Shown here one piece after another: positions 1 to 6,726 of a DNA stretch of 7,750 nt. The DNA is taken from NCBI GenBank assembly GCA_946887085.1, contig CAMPKG010000160.1, positions 1 to 7,750 on the forward strand. The letters are read 5' to 3'. A program made the translations under genes and the position numbers. This stretch comes from an uncultured Sphingobacteriales bacterium. Its GTDB lineage: Bacteria > Bacteroidota > Bacteroidia > Chitinophagales > Chitinophagaceae. The notes below the pieces were generated by a model. That model saw only the letters and a list, made by a program, of their open reading frames with translations, did not search any database and had not been told where the DNA came from. How positions within the stretch are numbered: position 1 is the first letter of the stretch; each line of letters opens with the position of its first letter.

Positions 1-675
1 GGAAATATACTTGTAGCTACGGGGTAAAAACCTGAGTGCGCGATTGAGCTGAAAGCTCAGCTTGTTGAGCGCGTCATTCTCAAACAGGGTTGGTAATATA
101 CCGAAACAGCGCACGTCCCTATACTCAAAATGGCTGAATAACACATCTATTTCCCAGCTGTTGAGATATCGCCAGCCGCTATTTTTACCCGACCTGTTCC
201 GATAGCTGTCCATCAACATACAGCCACGCATGTTCTCAGCATTGAGAAAGTATCCACCATCGTTGAGCAAACCATAAATATTGTTCACTGCCTTTTGCTG
301 CGCATCAAAAGTGCGGGTAGTTCTGTCGGTATAATCCGCTTTAAGACCACCAATAACCGATTTTGCAATGATGAGATCGAATTTCTCTGCAATATCGCCG
401 CATTGTAATACGTCCAGTTGTCCGTACCTGATGTTATCCGCGATACCCAGGCGCCGATGAAGAGCCTTCGCTTCATCTGTGGGACCAGTCCGGTCGGTGC
501 ATAGCACGTTGAACCCTTTTGATGCTAACCAGGCAGTAAGGCCACCATTGCGCTCGCCAATGGCAAGAACATTTTTTGTCCGCGGCTGTACGTCTATTAT
601 CGGCGACCAAAACCGTATCAACTGCGACCAATTCAGTACATCCCATTCAATAATATCTTTTACGGAAAGATCCAT
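1..675 (-). CDS. Class I SAM-dependent methyltransferase, C-terminus cut by window edge
   Basis: The frame is open from ATG at 675-673 to the left edge, giving 225 visible residues; the 3' end is missing. The fold is a Rossmann-type SAM methyltransferase. Motif I is VLAIGERNGG (residues 36-45), a GxRxGG form of the glycine-rich loop. The strand-2 acidic residue that would bind the SAM ribose is D61 in LCTD. Motif IV-like FDLIIAKSVIGGL spans 99-111, and GGYFLNAEN (140-148) fits strand 5. The start is certain: in-frame TAG, which is also the stop of the preceding gene, lies only two codons upstream (TAG GCA GCT ATG). No clear Shine-Dalgarno is visible and the gap to the upstream gene is 6 nt, so translation is probably coupled. 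Such methyltransferases occur in capsule loci; O-methylation of a sugar or of the glycan end is an inference, and the acceptor cannot be read from sequence. Confidence 0.85.
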   Translation of the reverse strand, partial: MDLSVKDIIEWDVLNWSQLIRFWSPIIDVQPRTKNVLAIGERNGGLTAWLASKGFNVLCTDRTGPTDEAKALHRRLGIADNIRYGQLDVLQCGDIAEKFDLIIAKSVIGGLKADYTDRTTRTFDAQQKAVNNIYGLLNDGGYFLNAENMRGCMLMDSYRNRSGKNSGWRYLNSWEIDVLFSHFEYRDVRCFGILPTLFENDALNKLSFQLNRALRFLPRSYKYIS

Positions 676-681
676 AGCTGC

Positions 682-1875
682 CTATTGCGTTAAAAAGGTA
701 TTGAGCCTGTCGATCTGTATTTTTCGGTCAAACTCTTCCTGTGCCGCCTTGATACAGTTAGACCGTAATTCATCCTTATCCGCTTCACTCAGTATTGATA
801 TTTCTTTTATCCTGTTCCTCATCTCCTGGTAGTCCGACGGTTCGCAAATCCACCCCACATTATGCCTGGTTACAAGTTGGGCGCCTTCGCCACCACCAGC
901 AAATAGTATTGGCAATCCCGCAGCCATCGACTCGTATATCTTTGATGGAACTGCACCATATATCGGCTTCTTAAGCGGAATCAGGGTCACGTCATAGTTA
1001 CTTAAGATGGATGGTATCTGTTCCCTGTCAACAGGCTTGTGCAAACAAATTCCTTTTTGCGGGTTTTTAGCAAGGAATAATTCAATATCGTTTCTTTCTC
1101 CGCCATCTCCATATATATGAAACTCAGCGCCCGCAGCGGCAAAATCTATGTTCCTGCAAACAGCCAAGATACCTTGTGCAACTCCCAGCAATCCCGTGTA
1201 AACGATTTTCAGCTGCTCGCCGGATTGCCTGATGCGCATTGCCGCATTTGCAAATCTTTCAACATCCACACCATTCCGATAGAGTAATGTTTTACTGCCA
1301 CCTTCCTTATTGAGATAAGTTACTATCTCCTCTGACTGGCCAGTGCATGCATAAGACATACTATAGGTTCTTCGTTCCAGCCTCCTTAGAATGTTGTAAA
1401 AGACTCCCTCCGATATAGCGTGCAACTCCATTGCCGACAGGGGCCATATGTCCGATACGTTCATTACATGCTTTGCACCAGTAAGTTTTGATAACATGAT
1501 GCCAGTAACGGCCAACGTTAACGGTGGAGATTCGGTAAGCACATAAGTAGGTTTAAATTTCCAAAGTTTTAATACCGAAAAAAGCGAGGATACAGAAAAA
1601 GAGATCATGCTTATTATCCTCGGGAAAGACTTACGGGAATTCGATGCTATCAGCGGGAAACGATATATTTTCAGCCCGTTGATATTATCCATACAAAAAA
1701 GCTTACGGCGGTAACCTTCAAATATTCTACCGGTGGGATAGTTGGGCATCGCCGTTATGACCAATACCTCCCAACCTTGATTTTTCAATCCTATCGCCGT
1801 TTCATATAACCGCGACTGAGGGGCGCCCATCTCAGGAAGAAAATACTGGGTTAGTATCACAATTCGTTTTGTCAC
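682..1875 (-). CDS. GT4 family glycosyltransferase, WbuB/WcaI-like
   Basis: A 397-residue retaining GT-B glycosyltransferase, expected to be cytoplasmic at the inner membrane, moving a sugar from an NDP-sugar to a lipid-linked acceptor. The N-terminal acceptor domain carries TQYFLPEMGAPQSRLYE (9-25), MPNYPTG (43-49), TESPPLTLAVTG (114-125) and NVSDIWPLSAMEL (139-151), a set typical of WbuB-like enzymes. The donor domain has YTGLLGVAQG (226-235), HIYGDGGER (253-261) and PSKIYESMAAG (310-320). Of the two glutamates of the GT4 EX7E motif only E315 remains; the first position is G307, as I recall for this subfamily. The start is GTG at 1875-1873, overlapping the TGA of the upstream CapK-like gene as GTGA. 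WbuB itself has been linked to N-acetyl-L-fucosamine transfer, but the sugar used here cannot be assigned. Length is normal and the ORF is intact. Confidence 0.9.
   Translation of the reverse strand: MTKRIVILTQYFLPEMGAPQSRLYETAIGLKNQGWEVLVITAMPNYPTGRIFEGYRRKLFCMDNINGLKIYRFPLIASNSRKSFPRIISMISFSVSSLFSVLKLWKFKPTYVLTESPPLTLAVTGIMLSKLTGAKHVMNVSDIWPLSAMELHAISEGVFYNILRRLERRTYSMSYACTGQSEEIVTYLNKEGGSKTLLYRNGVDVERFANAAMRIRQSGEQLKIVYTGLLGVAQGILAVCRNIDFAAAGAEFHIYGDGGERNDIELFLAKNPQKGICLHKPVDREQIPSILSNYDVTLIPLKKPIYGAVPSKIYESMAAGLPILFAGGGEGAQLVTRHNVGWICEPSDYQEMRNRIKEISILSEADKDELRSNCIKAAQEEFDRKIQIDRLNTFLTQ
1872..1875 (-). other. GTGA stop-start overlap
   Basis: The TGA stop of the CapK-like gene and the GTG start of the WbuB-like glycosyltransferase share four bases. 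This arrangement normally means termination-reinitiation by the same ribosome, tying the output of the two proteins together. Confidence 0.85.
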
Positions 1876-3176
1876 GATAATTCCGAATAAAAATGTTTTA
1901 GTTTACCGGACTGCGGCCTGTCGATCGAATTTTTACGAACGATCGTCAGTCTTAAGCCGGGCTGCAAATACAGGTCCATCTTGGCCTGGATCTGCCTGAT
2001 CTCATCACTGGTGAGCTCTCTGTGCGAAACGACGTCGAAAACAAAATGGTCAAGCTCCTTTTGACGAATGATGAATTCTTTAAGTACACCAGTCGATTCA
2101 AGTATACTCCTCGAAATATAGTAGAATGTTAACCCGGCAGCTGCTTTGCCCCCGGGCAGTTGAATAACATCATTGGTTCGCCCCAAAAGGCTTTTAACGC
2201 TCCTGTAAAATGATTCGTGCCGTTCGTCGAGTACCGCGATATCCCCCACTTTATAGCGGATCATTGGGTATGCCCTGTTAAATAAAGAGGTAGACACTAT
2301 ACTTCCTTCCATACCGTTGTCAAGGGTCTCGTTGTTGCTCCCAACAACTTCATTCAAAAGCGTTTCCTCGTTTAACTGCCAGCTTATCTCGGTATCAAAC
2401 GCAACGATACAGGTTTCTGACACGCCATACTCCCTTACATGTTTTACACCAAAAGCCTCTTCCAGGAGCGTATGATCCTCGGGAGTACACACTTCCGATG
2501 TGCTTATGCATAATTTTAGTGTGTCACAAACGTCAGTAATTTGAAGCTGCCTCTGTAACAAATAACGTGCAAACATCACCAGGGCCGAAGTGTACCCATA
2601 TATATAGGTGAACTTGTGTTTTTTGAACCTTTCCACAAAACCATTCATTGCTATTTCAGACAGATCGAAAACACTAAATCGCTCTCGATTCATCAATTTG
2701 TCCTTTAGTCTTTCCCTCCAAAAACTTTTGGGCTCTCGGGGAATACCGTAAAACCTTGCCTGTCTATTGGCAAAGTCAATTCCATACCCGGAATAACGGT
2801 CAGCTATGACCGCCCATGTCATCGCATGTGCGAACCTATCTTTTGCAAAGAAGAACGGAGTACCAGTTGAGCCGGAAGTACTCCCCAAATAGCATTCGTT
2901 TGGCTTAATGCCTTTCGACATAACAACGGATGCTGGTTTTTGAAGATCTGCTTTAGTGATGACAGGCAGGTCTTCCCATCGTTCGGGAAAAGTCCTGCCG
3001 ACCTTCTCCCTGTACATATGGTTATTCAGATAGTGATACCTCGCCATGGTCCAGGCTTGTTGCTGTTGCCAATGCAAAAATTCATCAACAGATTTCGCCT
3101 GTATTTCACGCAAATATCGGGCTGCCTCATCTAGAGGAAATCCAGAAATCTGCAGTATGCGTGGAAATAAATTCAA
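1872..3176 (-). CDS. PaaK/CapK-family adenylate-forming enzyme (phenylacetate-CoA ligase-like)
   Basis: A 434-residue member of the ANL superfamily, COG1541 type, close to the usual 430 or so. Family members activate a carboxylic acid with ATP to an acyl-adenylate and usually pass it to CoA. Motifs in order: phosphate loop STSGSTGTP (99-107), YGVSET (250-255), YKVGD (308-312), hinge-region GRTNDVIQLPGGK (332-344), and a C-terminal QSGKLK (422-427) holding the likely catalytic lysine. All core motifs are present, so the enzyme looks active. The start is read as TTG at 3176-3174: in-frame TAA lies two codons upstream and the first in-frame ATG is at residue 44, which would cut off a conserved-looking N-terminal helix region. 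AAGGA directly abuts the TTG, with no normal spacing. Its place among glycosyltransferase genes suggests it activates an acid used to decorate the glycan or its lipid carrier; the acid is unknown. A true catabolic phenylacetate role is unlikely here. Confidence 0.88.
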   Translation of the reverse strand: MNLFPRILQISGFPLDEAARYLREIQAKSVDEFLHWQQQQAWTMARYHYLNNHMYREKVGRTFPERWEDLPVITKADLQKPASVVMSKGIKPNECYLGSTSGSTGTPFFFAKDRFAHAMTWAVIADRYSGYGIDFANRQARFYGIPREPKSFWRERLKDKLMNRERFSVFDLSEIAMNGFVERFKKHKFTYIYGYTSALVMFARYLLQRQLQITDVCDTLKLCISTSEVCTPEDHTLLEEAFGVKHVREYGVSETCIVAFDTEISWQLNEETLLNEVVGSNNETLDNGMEGSIVSTSLFNRAYPMIRYKVGDIAVLDERHESFYRSVKSLLGRTNDVIQLPGGKAAAGLTFYYISRSILESTGVLKEFIIRQKELDHFVFDVVSHRELTSDEIRQIQAKMDLYLQPGLRLTIVRKNSIDRPQSGKLKHFYSELS

Positions 3177-3192
3177 TCCTTAAATTGTTCGG

Positions 3193-4221
3193 TCAGCAAA
3201 TCTCTTGCAACAGCGCACTCCACTTTTTCCTGGCGCTGTCCCAACTAAACCGCTCCGCATTTTTGCGTGCTGCCAACGACATCATCTCCCCCAGCCCCTC
3301 TGACTGCAACAGAGTTATTATCGCTGATGCCATGGCATCAGCATCGCCGTCCTCCGAAAGAAAACCGTTGACCCCGTTTTCGATCAAAAACGGCATACCG
3401 CCCACGTTTGTGCTGATCACCGGTAGTCCAAGAGCCATCGCTTCGATCACACTCACCGGCATATTATCAAATCGGGCGGTGTTGATGAAAATGTCATATT
3501 CCCTTGCAAGCTTTAGCCATTCTATGCGCTCGAGCCTGCCTGTAAAGATGACGCTGTTTGCGATTCTCATTTCCTGCACAAGCTTTTTGCATTCCGCCAT
3601 GCTCCTGTCTTTGCCGGGGCCAACCATAGCCAGGGTAGCTTCCGGATATGTTTTCATCACATTACTTAGAACACGTAATGCCATGGTAGGATTGTATGTA
3701 TCTTCAAATGCTCTGACCCAGAGCAATCTTGGCTTCAACACCTTCCGCAGCAAAAATGGATAGCTCTTAATATCTATGCTATTGGGGATAAGCTCGCTAG
3801 ATAATGATACTTTCTTCAGATGTTGCTGAAGATAACCCGATACGACCACGTTTGCATAGCTTTTGCCAAATAACAACCTGCACATTTTCGGTGACCGCTC
3901 AAAGCGATCAGGAAGATTGCCTCCATGTAATATCGGGATGTATTTTATGCCTAGCAGGCGCGACAACATCCCGCTGACATAAGCAAAATAAAATGCCCAC
4001 GTGCTATATGTATCTACCAGAACCAGGTCGGCCTTCCTCGCATGCTTTACGATACTGTACAACATATGCAGCAACCGAAAAATGATGTTTGCCCGGTCGC
4101 TTGCATAATACAGTGTATAGCCTTCAATTTCCAACCTCGGCCCTAAGACGTCGATTGTTGTCGGCGTATTGCCGTTCCCCGCGAGTTTATTGCCTATATA
4201 TATTATCGTCCTGTTTCTCAA
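3193..4221 (-). CDS. GT4 family glycosyltransferase
   Basis: A GT-B retaining glycosyltransferase of 342 residues if started at TTG 4221-4219, giving RNRTIIYIGNKL after the first residue. A longer reading from ATG at 4263 adds a cysteine-rich CLLQCQCC stretch unlike a GT4 N-terminus and deepens the overlap with the polymerase gene to 77 nt, so I prefer the TTG start (35-nt overlap). In the 342-residue numbering: glycine loop IGNKLAGNGNTPT (9-21), DTYSTWAFYFAY (70-81), HGGNLPDR (99-106), donor-domain LLWVRAF (166-172), VGPGKDR (200-206), and RFDNMPVSVIEAMALG (250-265). The EX7E motif is present with D252 in place of the first glutamate and E260 as the second. It probably adds one sugar to the lipid-linked repeat unit on the cytoplasmic face. 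Donor and acceptor are unknown. It ends 16 nt before the CapK-like gene. Confidence 0.88.
   Translation of the reverse strand: MRNRTIIYIGNKLAGNGNTPTTIDVLGPRLEIEGYTLYYASDRANIIFRLLHMLYSIVKHARKADLVLVDTYSTWAFYFAYVSGMLSRLLGIKYIPILHGGNLPDRFERSPKMCRLLFGKSYANVVVSGYLQQHLKKVSLSSELIPNSIDIKSYPFLLRKVLKPRLLWVRAFEDTYNPTMALRVLSNVMKTYPEATLAMVGPGKDRSMAECKKLVQEMRIANSVIFTGRLERIEWLKLAREYDIFINTARFDNMPVSVIEAMALGLPVISTNVGGMPFLIENGVNGFLSEDGDADAMASAIITLLQSEGLGEMMSLAARKNAERFSWDSARKKWSALLQEIC
3323..3342. repeat. Perfect 20-nt palindrome inside a coding region
   Basis: GCTGATGCCATGGCATCAGC reads identically on both strands and does not extend further (C at 3322 faces A at 3343). It lies in the 3' part of the third glycosyltransferase gene, encoding the alanine-rich ADAMASA segment near residues 294-300 (342-residue numbering). 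There is no T-run after it, so it is not an intrinsic terminator. It may simply follow from Ala/Asp/Met/Ser codons. Confidence 0.5.
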
Positions 4222-5482
4222 ACTTTGAGTATGAATACAGCATTGGCACTGCAGCAAACACATAACACACTATCGTGGTGTTAGTTCTCATTGCTGCGTG
4301 AAATGTCGTTAACACTGCTATGGCAAAGAGCGCTGCAACCACATACCTCCATGCCAGCAATCTTTGCTTCGACATCCACCAAAATGGGAAGATGGAAATA
4401 ATGCAGACTACAATAAGACCGCCAATGCCATGTTCACTGAGCAGTCTGCTAAATTCTGTATGAGCCGTCATATTTGCGTAACCATACCGTCTGCGAATAT
4501 TTTTGGAAGTTCCCGGGCCAGCCCCAAAGGCCAAATGATCACGGAATATCAGGAAATCTGAAATGATAATATTTTCCCGTCCCGACAAAACGACATTCAG
4601 CGTCTTTTCCTGGTAGCCGTGAGCCGTGGAATAACTTTCGCCTTTATATCGCAACGATAAAGTGTTGCCTGTTATTTGATCAACTTTAGTAAATATCGCG
4701 AACCCGAGTCCTCCGATAAGCGTTCCAACGAAAAGAAACCGGAGAAAAGATCGGTAACTGAGGAAAATAGAAGGGATCATTACTATCGCTACCGCAATCA
4801 CTGCTACAATCATTCCACCCCTTGAAAACGTTAGCAGTCCCCTGAAAACCAATATTCCGAGAAGTATATAATTTAAAATACCAAGTTGAAACAGTGGCCG
4901 TCGTAATACATAGAGAATAATGACAATTGCAATCGCTAATCCCAGCACGGTGGACACCTGGTTGCTCCCAAAGCCGCCTGATGCCAAAGCGTTAGATCTT
5001 AGCTCAAAGACTATGGATGAAAAATCGGAAGCTGTCAAACTCAGGTGTACAGCAAGAAACACAGCGGGTATCAGCGCGTACTGCAAGGTTCTGCAAAAAC
5101 GTTCCATTTCCCAACGTTCCTTCGAAACAAGAATAAGCAAAGCAGCCAGTTCAAAAATTGCGAGTGCGTTAAAAACCCATTGCTCATAGTCAAATAACAT
5201 AATATTCACAAAGATTCCCGGCACCAACAACGCTATTACTACATAGCCGATTTTAAACCTGGGCGAGTTTGCCCCTTTTAGATAGTGATGCAGAAAGATC
5301 AACCCTATTGATAATACCAGAAAATATTTGCCTATTTCATAGGGCAACAGAGGAGCCCTCGTCATTCTTGCTAAAACTTCCATCATTGGTGAAACCGCGA
5401 CACCGTACCAGATTAAGTGAGGTTTGTCCTTCAAAAAACCATAAACAGCGCCAATGACGATGATTGCCCAAACAAGCGTCAC
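4187..5482 (-). CDS. O-antigen polymerase/ligase-like membrane protein (Wzy/WaaL type)
   Basis: A polytopic inner-membrane protein of 431 residues from GTG at 5482, with roughly a dozen hydrophobic segments (for example 50-66, 77-96, 104-119, 133-150, 175-193, 200-218, 222-241, 247-265, 353-371, 379-396, 400-416). Typical marks of the Wzy_C/O-antigen ligase superfamily are GFGSNQVST (170-178), LTFSRGG (217-223), and a large soluble loop of about 266-350 containing SGRE (300-303), FGAGPGTS (319-326) and AHTEFSRLLSEHGIGG (340-355). Such proteins polymerise undecaprenyl-linked repeats or transfer glycans to an acceptor in the periplasm; polymerase is favoured here only because of the surrounding glycosyltransferases. 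The frame stays open upstream to 5605 and encodes what looks like the missing first membrane segment, so the true N-terminus is probably near 5599. The 3' end overlaps the next glycosyltransferase. Confidence 0.87.
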   Translation of the reverse strand: MTLVWAIIVIGAVYGFLKDKPHLIWYGVAVSPMMEVLARMTRAPLLPYEIGKYFLVLSIGLIFLHHYLKGANSPRFKIGYVVIALLVPGIFVNIMLFDYEQWVFNALAIFELAALLILVSKERWEMERFCRTLQYALIPAVFLAVHLSLTASDFSSIVFELRSNALASGGFGSNQVSTVLGLAIAIVIILYVLRRPLFQLGILNYILLGILVFRGLLTFSRGGMIVAVIAVAIVMIPSIFLSYRSFLRFLFVGTLIGGLGFAIFTKVDQITGNTLSLRYKGESYSTAHGYQEKTLNVVLSGRENIIISDFLIFRDHLAFGAGPGTSKNIRRRYGYANMTAHTEFSRLLSEHGIGGLIVVCIISIFPFWWMSKQRLLAWRYVVAALFAIAVLTTFHAAMRTNTTIVCYVFAAVPMLYSYSKFEKQDDNIYRQ

Positions 5483-5605
5483 CGTCGCCGGAACATAACT
5501 TACAGCAACACCGAGTCCTATAAGCGCAAGCGCCTGATAAAGACCGAGTCCTACCGCTTGTCCCGAAGTTCTGTTATATGTCTGTGCTAATCCAGGCAGA
5601 ATATT
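5483..5605 (-). other. In-frame N-terminal extension of the polymerase gene, lacking ATG/GTG/TTG
   Basis: The polymerase frame stays open from the in-frame TGA at 5608-5606 down to the GTG at 5482. The translation contains LYQALALIGLGVAVSYV followed by PATVTLVWAIIVIG, a convincing membrane hairpin that runs straight into the called protein; the called start would cut the first membrane region in half. The only possible initiators upstream are ATT at 5602-5600 and CTG at 5599-5597. From CTG the protein would be 470 residues and overlap the upstream glycosyltransferase by 13 nt, in keeping with the other junctions. If instead GTG 5482 is used, this stretch is a leader of about 104 nt, the longest gap in an otherwise packed operon. 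The coding reading is an inference from translated sequence, not proven. Confidence 0.6.
5510..5553. repeat. 11-nt direct repeat pair, 33 nt apart, in frame
   Basis: The + strand sequence ACCGAGTCCTA occurs at 5510-5520 and again at 5543-5553. The offset of 33 nt is exactly 11 codons, and in the polymerase frame both copies encode G-L-G (preceded by Ile or Val). The repeat supports nothing beyond a local similarity inside the probable first membrane region; it may be chance or a remnant of a small in-frame duplication. Confidence 0.5.
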
Positions 5606-6726
5606 TCAGATTTGATTCGTTTGAGGTAATATTCATAGGTAAACTTCGTAGTGAGTTGCGTTGCCGCCCTGCTAATTTCAGGCAATTTGCTGCTTCCACA
5701 AACTTCACTAAGGGTACAAGCGATGTCGTCCGGCGAACCTGTCTTCAATAAAAATCCGTTTTCGCCGTGGTGAATATACTGAGGAATACATGATACCTCC
5801 GTTACTACAGGTATACATCCATAGGCTGATGCCTCGGCGATTACTTTCGGGAAACCCTCTGAGCGGCTCGGCAGTATTAACATGTGGCATCTCTCGTAAA
5901 ACCTTTCAACCTCACGCCTTTTAAGATATCCGTGTATGAGGACATTCGCCCTTAAAGTACTTTTTAAAGCATCCACAATTGAAGGCCTCTGAGGACCGTC
6001 GCCAACAATGTGTATCGCTTTAATACGGCTGGGAAATTTATTTTCGGCAATTGACGCTACCAGCTCTTGTATCCCCTTGTTCGCATTAAGGCCTCCCACG
6101 AAAAGAAGTTCAAGGTCGCCCGAAAACTTTTTTTCATTGGCCTTGCTGTTGGCCCGCTGACGCTCAAATTCCGTCAGGCATGGATTTTCGAAAGCAACTA
6201 TGTGAGACGGAGAATCGTCGTACACACCATTGATGGTAACGGTACTGTTCGTTCCAAAGCCTTTCTTCAAAATCCGTTGTTGCAGGCGATAGGAAAACGC
6301 GCCGCTTTTCACAGCCCAGTTCCCCGCATATTTGTGCCAATACTTTCTTCGCGTGTCTATTGCTGCTATCGGCATCAATAGCAATGCCGGATGAGAAGGG
6401 CCTCTCGCGTGTACGTGCGTCACACCCTTAAGATGCGCCAGGATTTTATAAAAAAATACCGGGTAGGCATATAGCACATGTAAAGCATTCATCGCCGTGT
6501 TCGACACGGATGGCATTGACACCAGTCGTATGCCTTCTTTAGGTAACACCATCGCGTGTTGCTGCTGGCTGACCATACATCCTAACCAAACAATCTCGTC
6601 AAAAACGTTTAATAAACTCTCAAGTTCCCTTACAACAGGCTCAAATGCAAGCAATCCCTGCCCGCTATTGTAAAAAGGGGTGTCGGAAACGACTAAGAGT
6701 TTACGCTTTCGTATATCTTCAGGCAT
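5587..6726 (-). CDS. GT4 family glycosyltransferase
   Basis: A 379-residue GT-B retaining glycosyltransferase, intact. ATG at 6726-6724 is followed by a short polar lead and the first strand RKLLVVSDTPFYNSGQG (8-24). The acceptor domain includes THVHARGPSHPALLL (103-117), where glycosyltransferases often contact substrate, and YWHKYAGNW (129-137). The donor domain begins after NPCL (181-184) and contains LLFVGGLNANKGIQEL (207-222), HIVGDGPQR (239-247), and the full EX7E motif SEGFPKVIAEASAYG with E290 and E298. The arginine common in the VGRL loop is replaced by G212, while the loop lysine K217 is kept. The start overlaps the end of the upstream glycosyltransferase by 34 nt; the 3' end overlaps the extended polymerase frame. 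Likely role: one sugar transfer during assembly of the lipid-linked repeat unit. The sugar is not predictable from the sequence. Confidence 0.9.
   Translation of the reverse strand: MPEDIRKRKLLVVSDTPFYNSGQGLLAFEPVVRELESLLNVFDEIVWLGCMVSQQQHAMVLPKEGIRLVSMPSVSNTAMNALHVLYAYPVFFYKILAHLKGVTHVHARGPSHPALLLMPIAAIDTRRKYWHKYAGNWAVKSGAFSYRLQQRILKKGFGTNSTVTINGVYDDSPSHIVAFENPCLTEFERQRANSKANEKKFSGDLELLFVGGLNANKGIQELVASIAENKFPSRIKAIHIVGDGPQRPSIVDALKSTLRANVLIHGYLKRREVERFYERCHMLILPSRSEGFPKVIAEASAYGCIPVVTEVSCIPQYIHHGENGFLLKTGSPDDIACTLSEVCGSSKLPEISRAATQLTTKFTYEYYLKRIKSEIFCLD

Noticed and set aside
45..59. Hairpin TGAGCT-GAA-AGCTCA that could look like a terminator stem
   Set aside because: It lies inside the open methyltransferase frame, the stem is only 6 bp and no T-run follows on either strand.
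285..476. Minus-strand 63-codon frame
   Set aside because: It is in another frame within the methyltransferase gene, whose own frame carries the SAM motifs.
479..832. Plus-strand open frame of 117 codons
   Set aside because: It runs antisense across the methyltransferase and WbuB-like genes, both well supported by motifs; the translation is low in recognisable structure.
3161..3763. Plus-strand open frame of 200 codons
   Set aside because: It lies opposite the third glycosyltransferase, which has clear GT4 motifs; its own translation shows no recognisable domain and is a shadow of the real gene.
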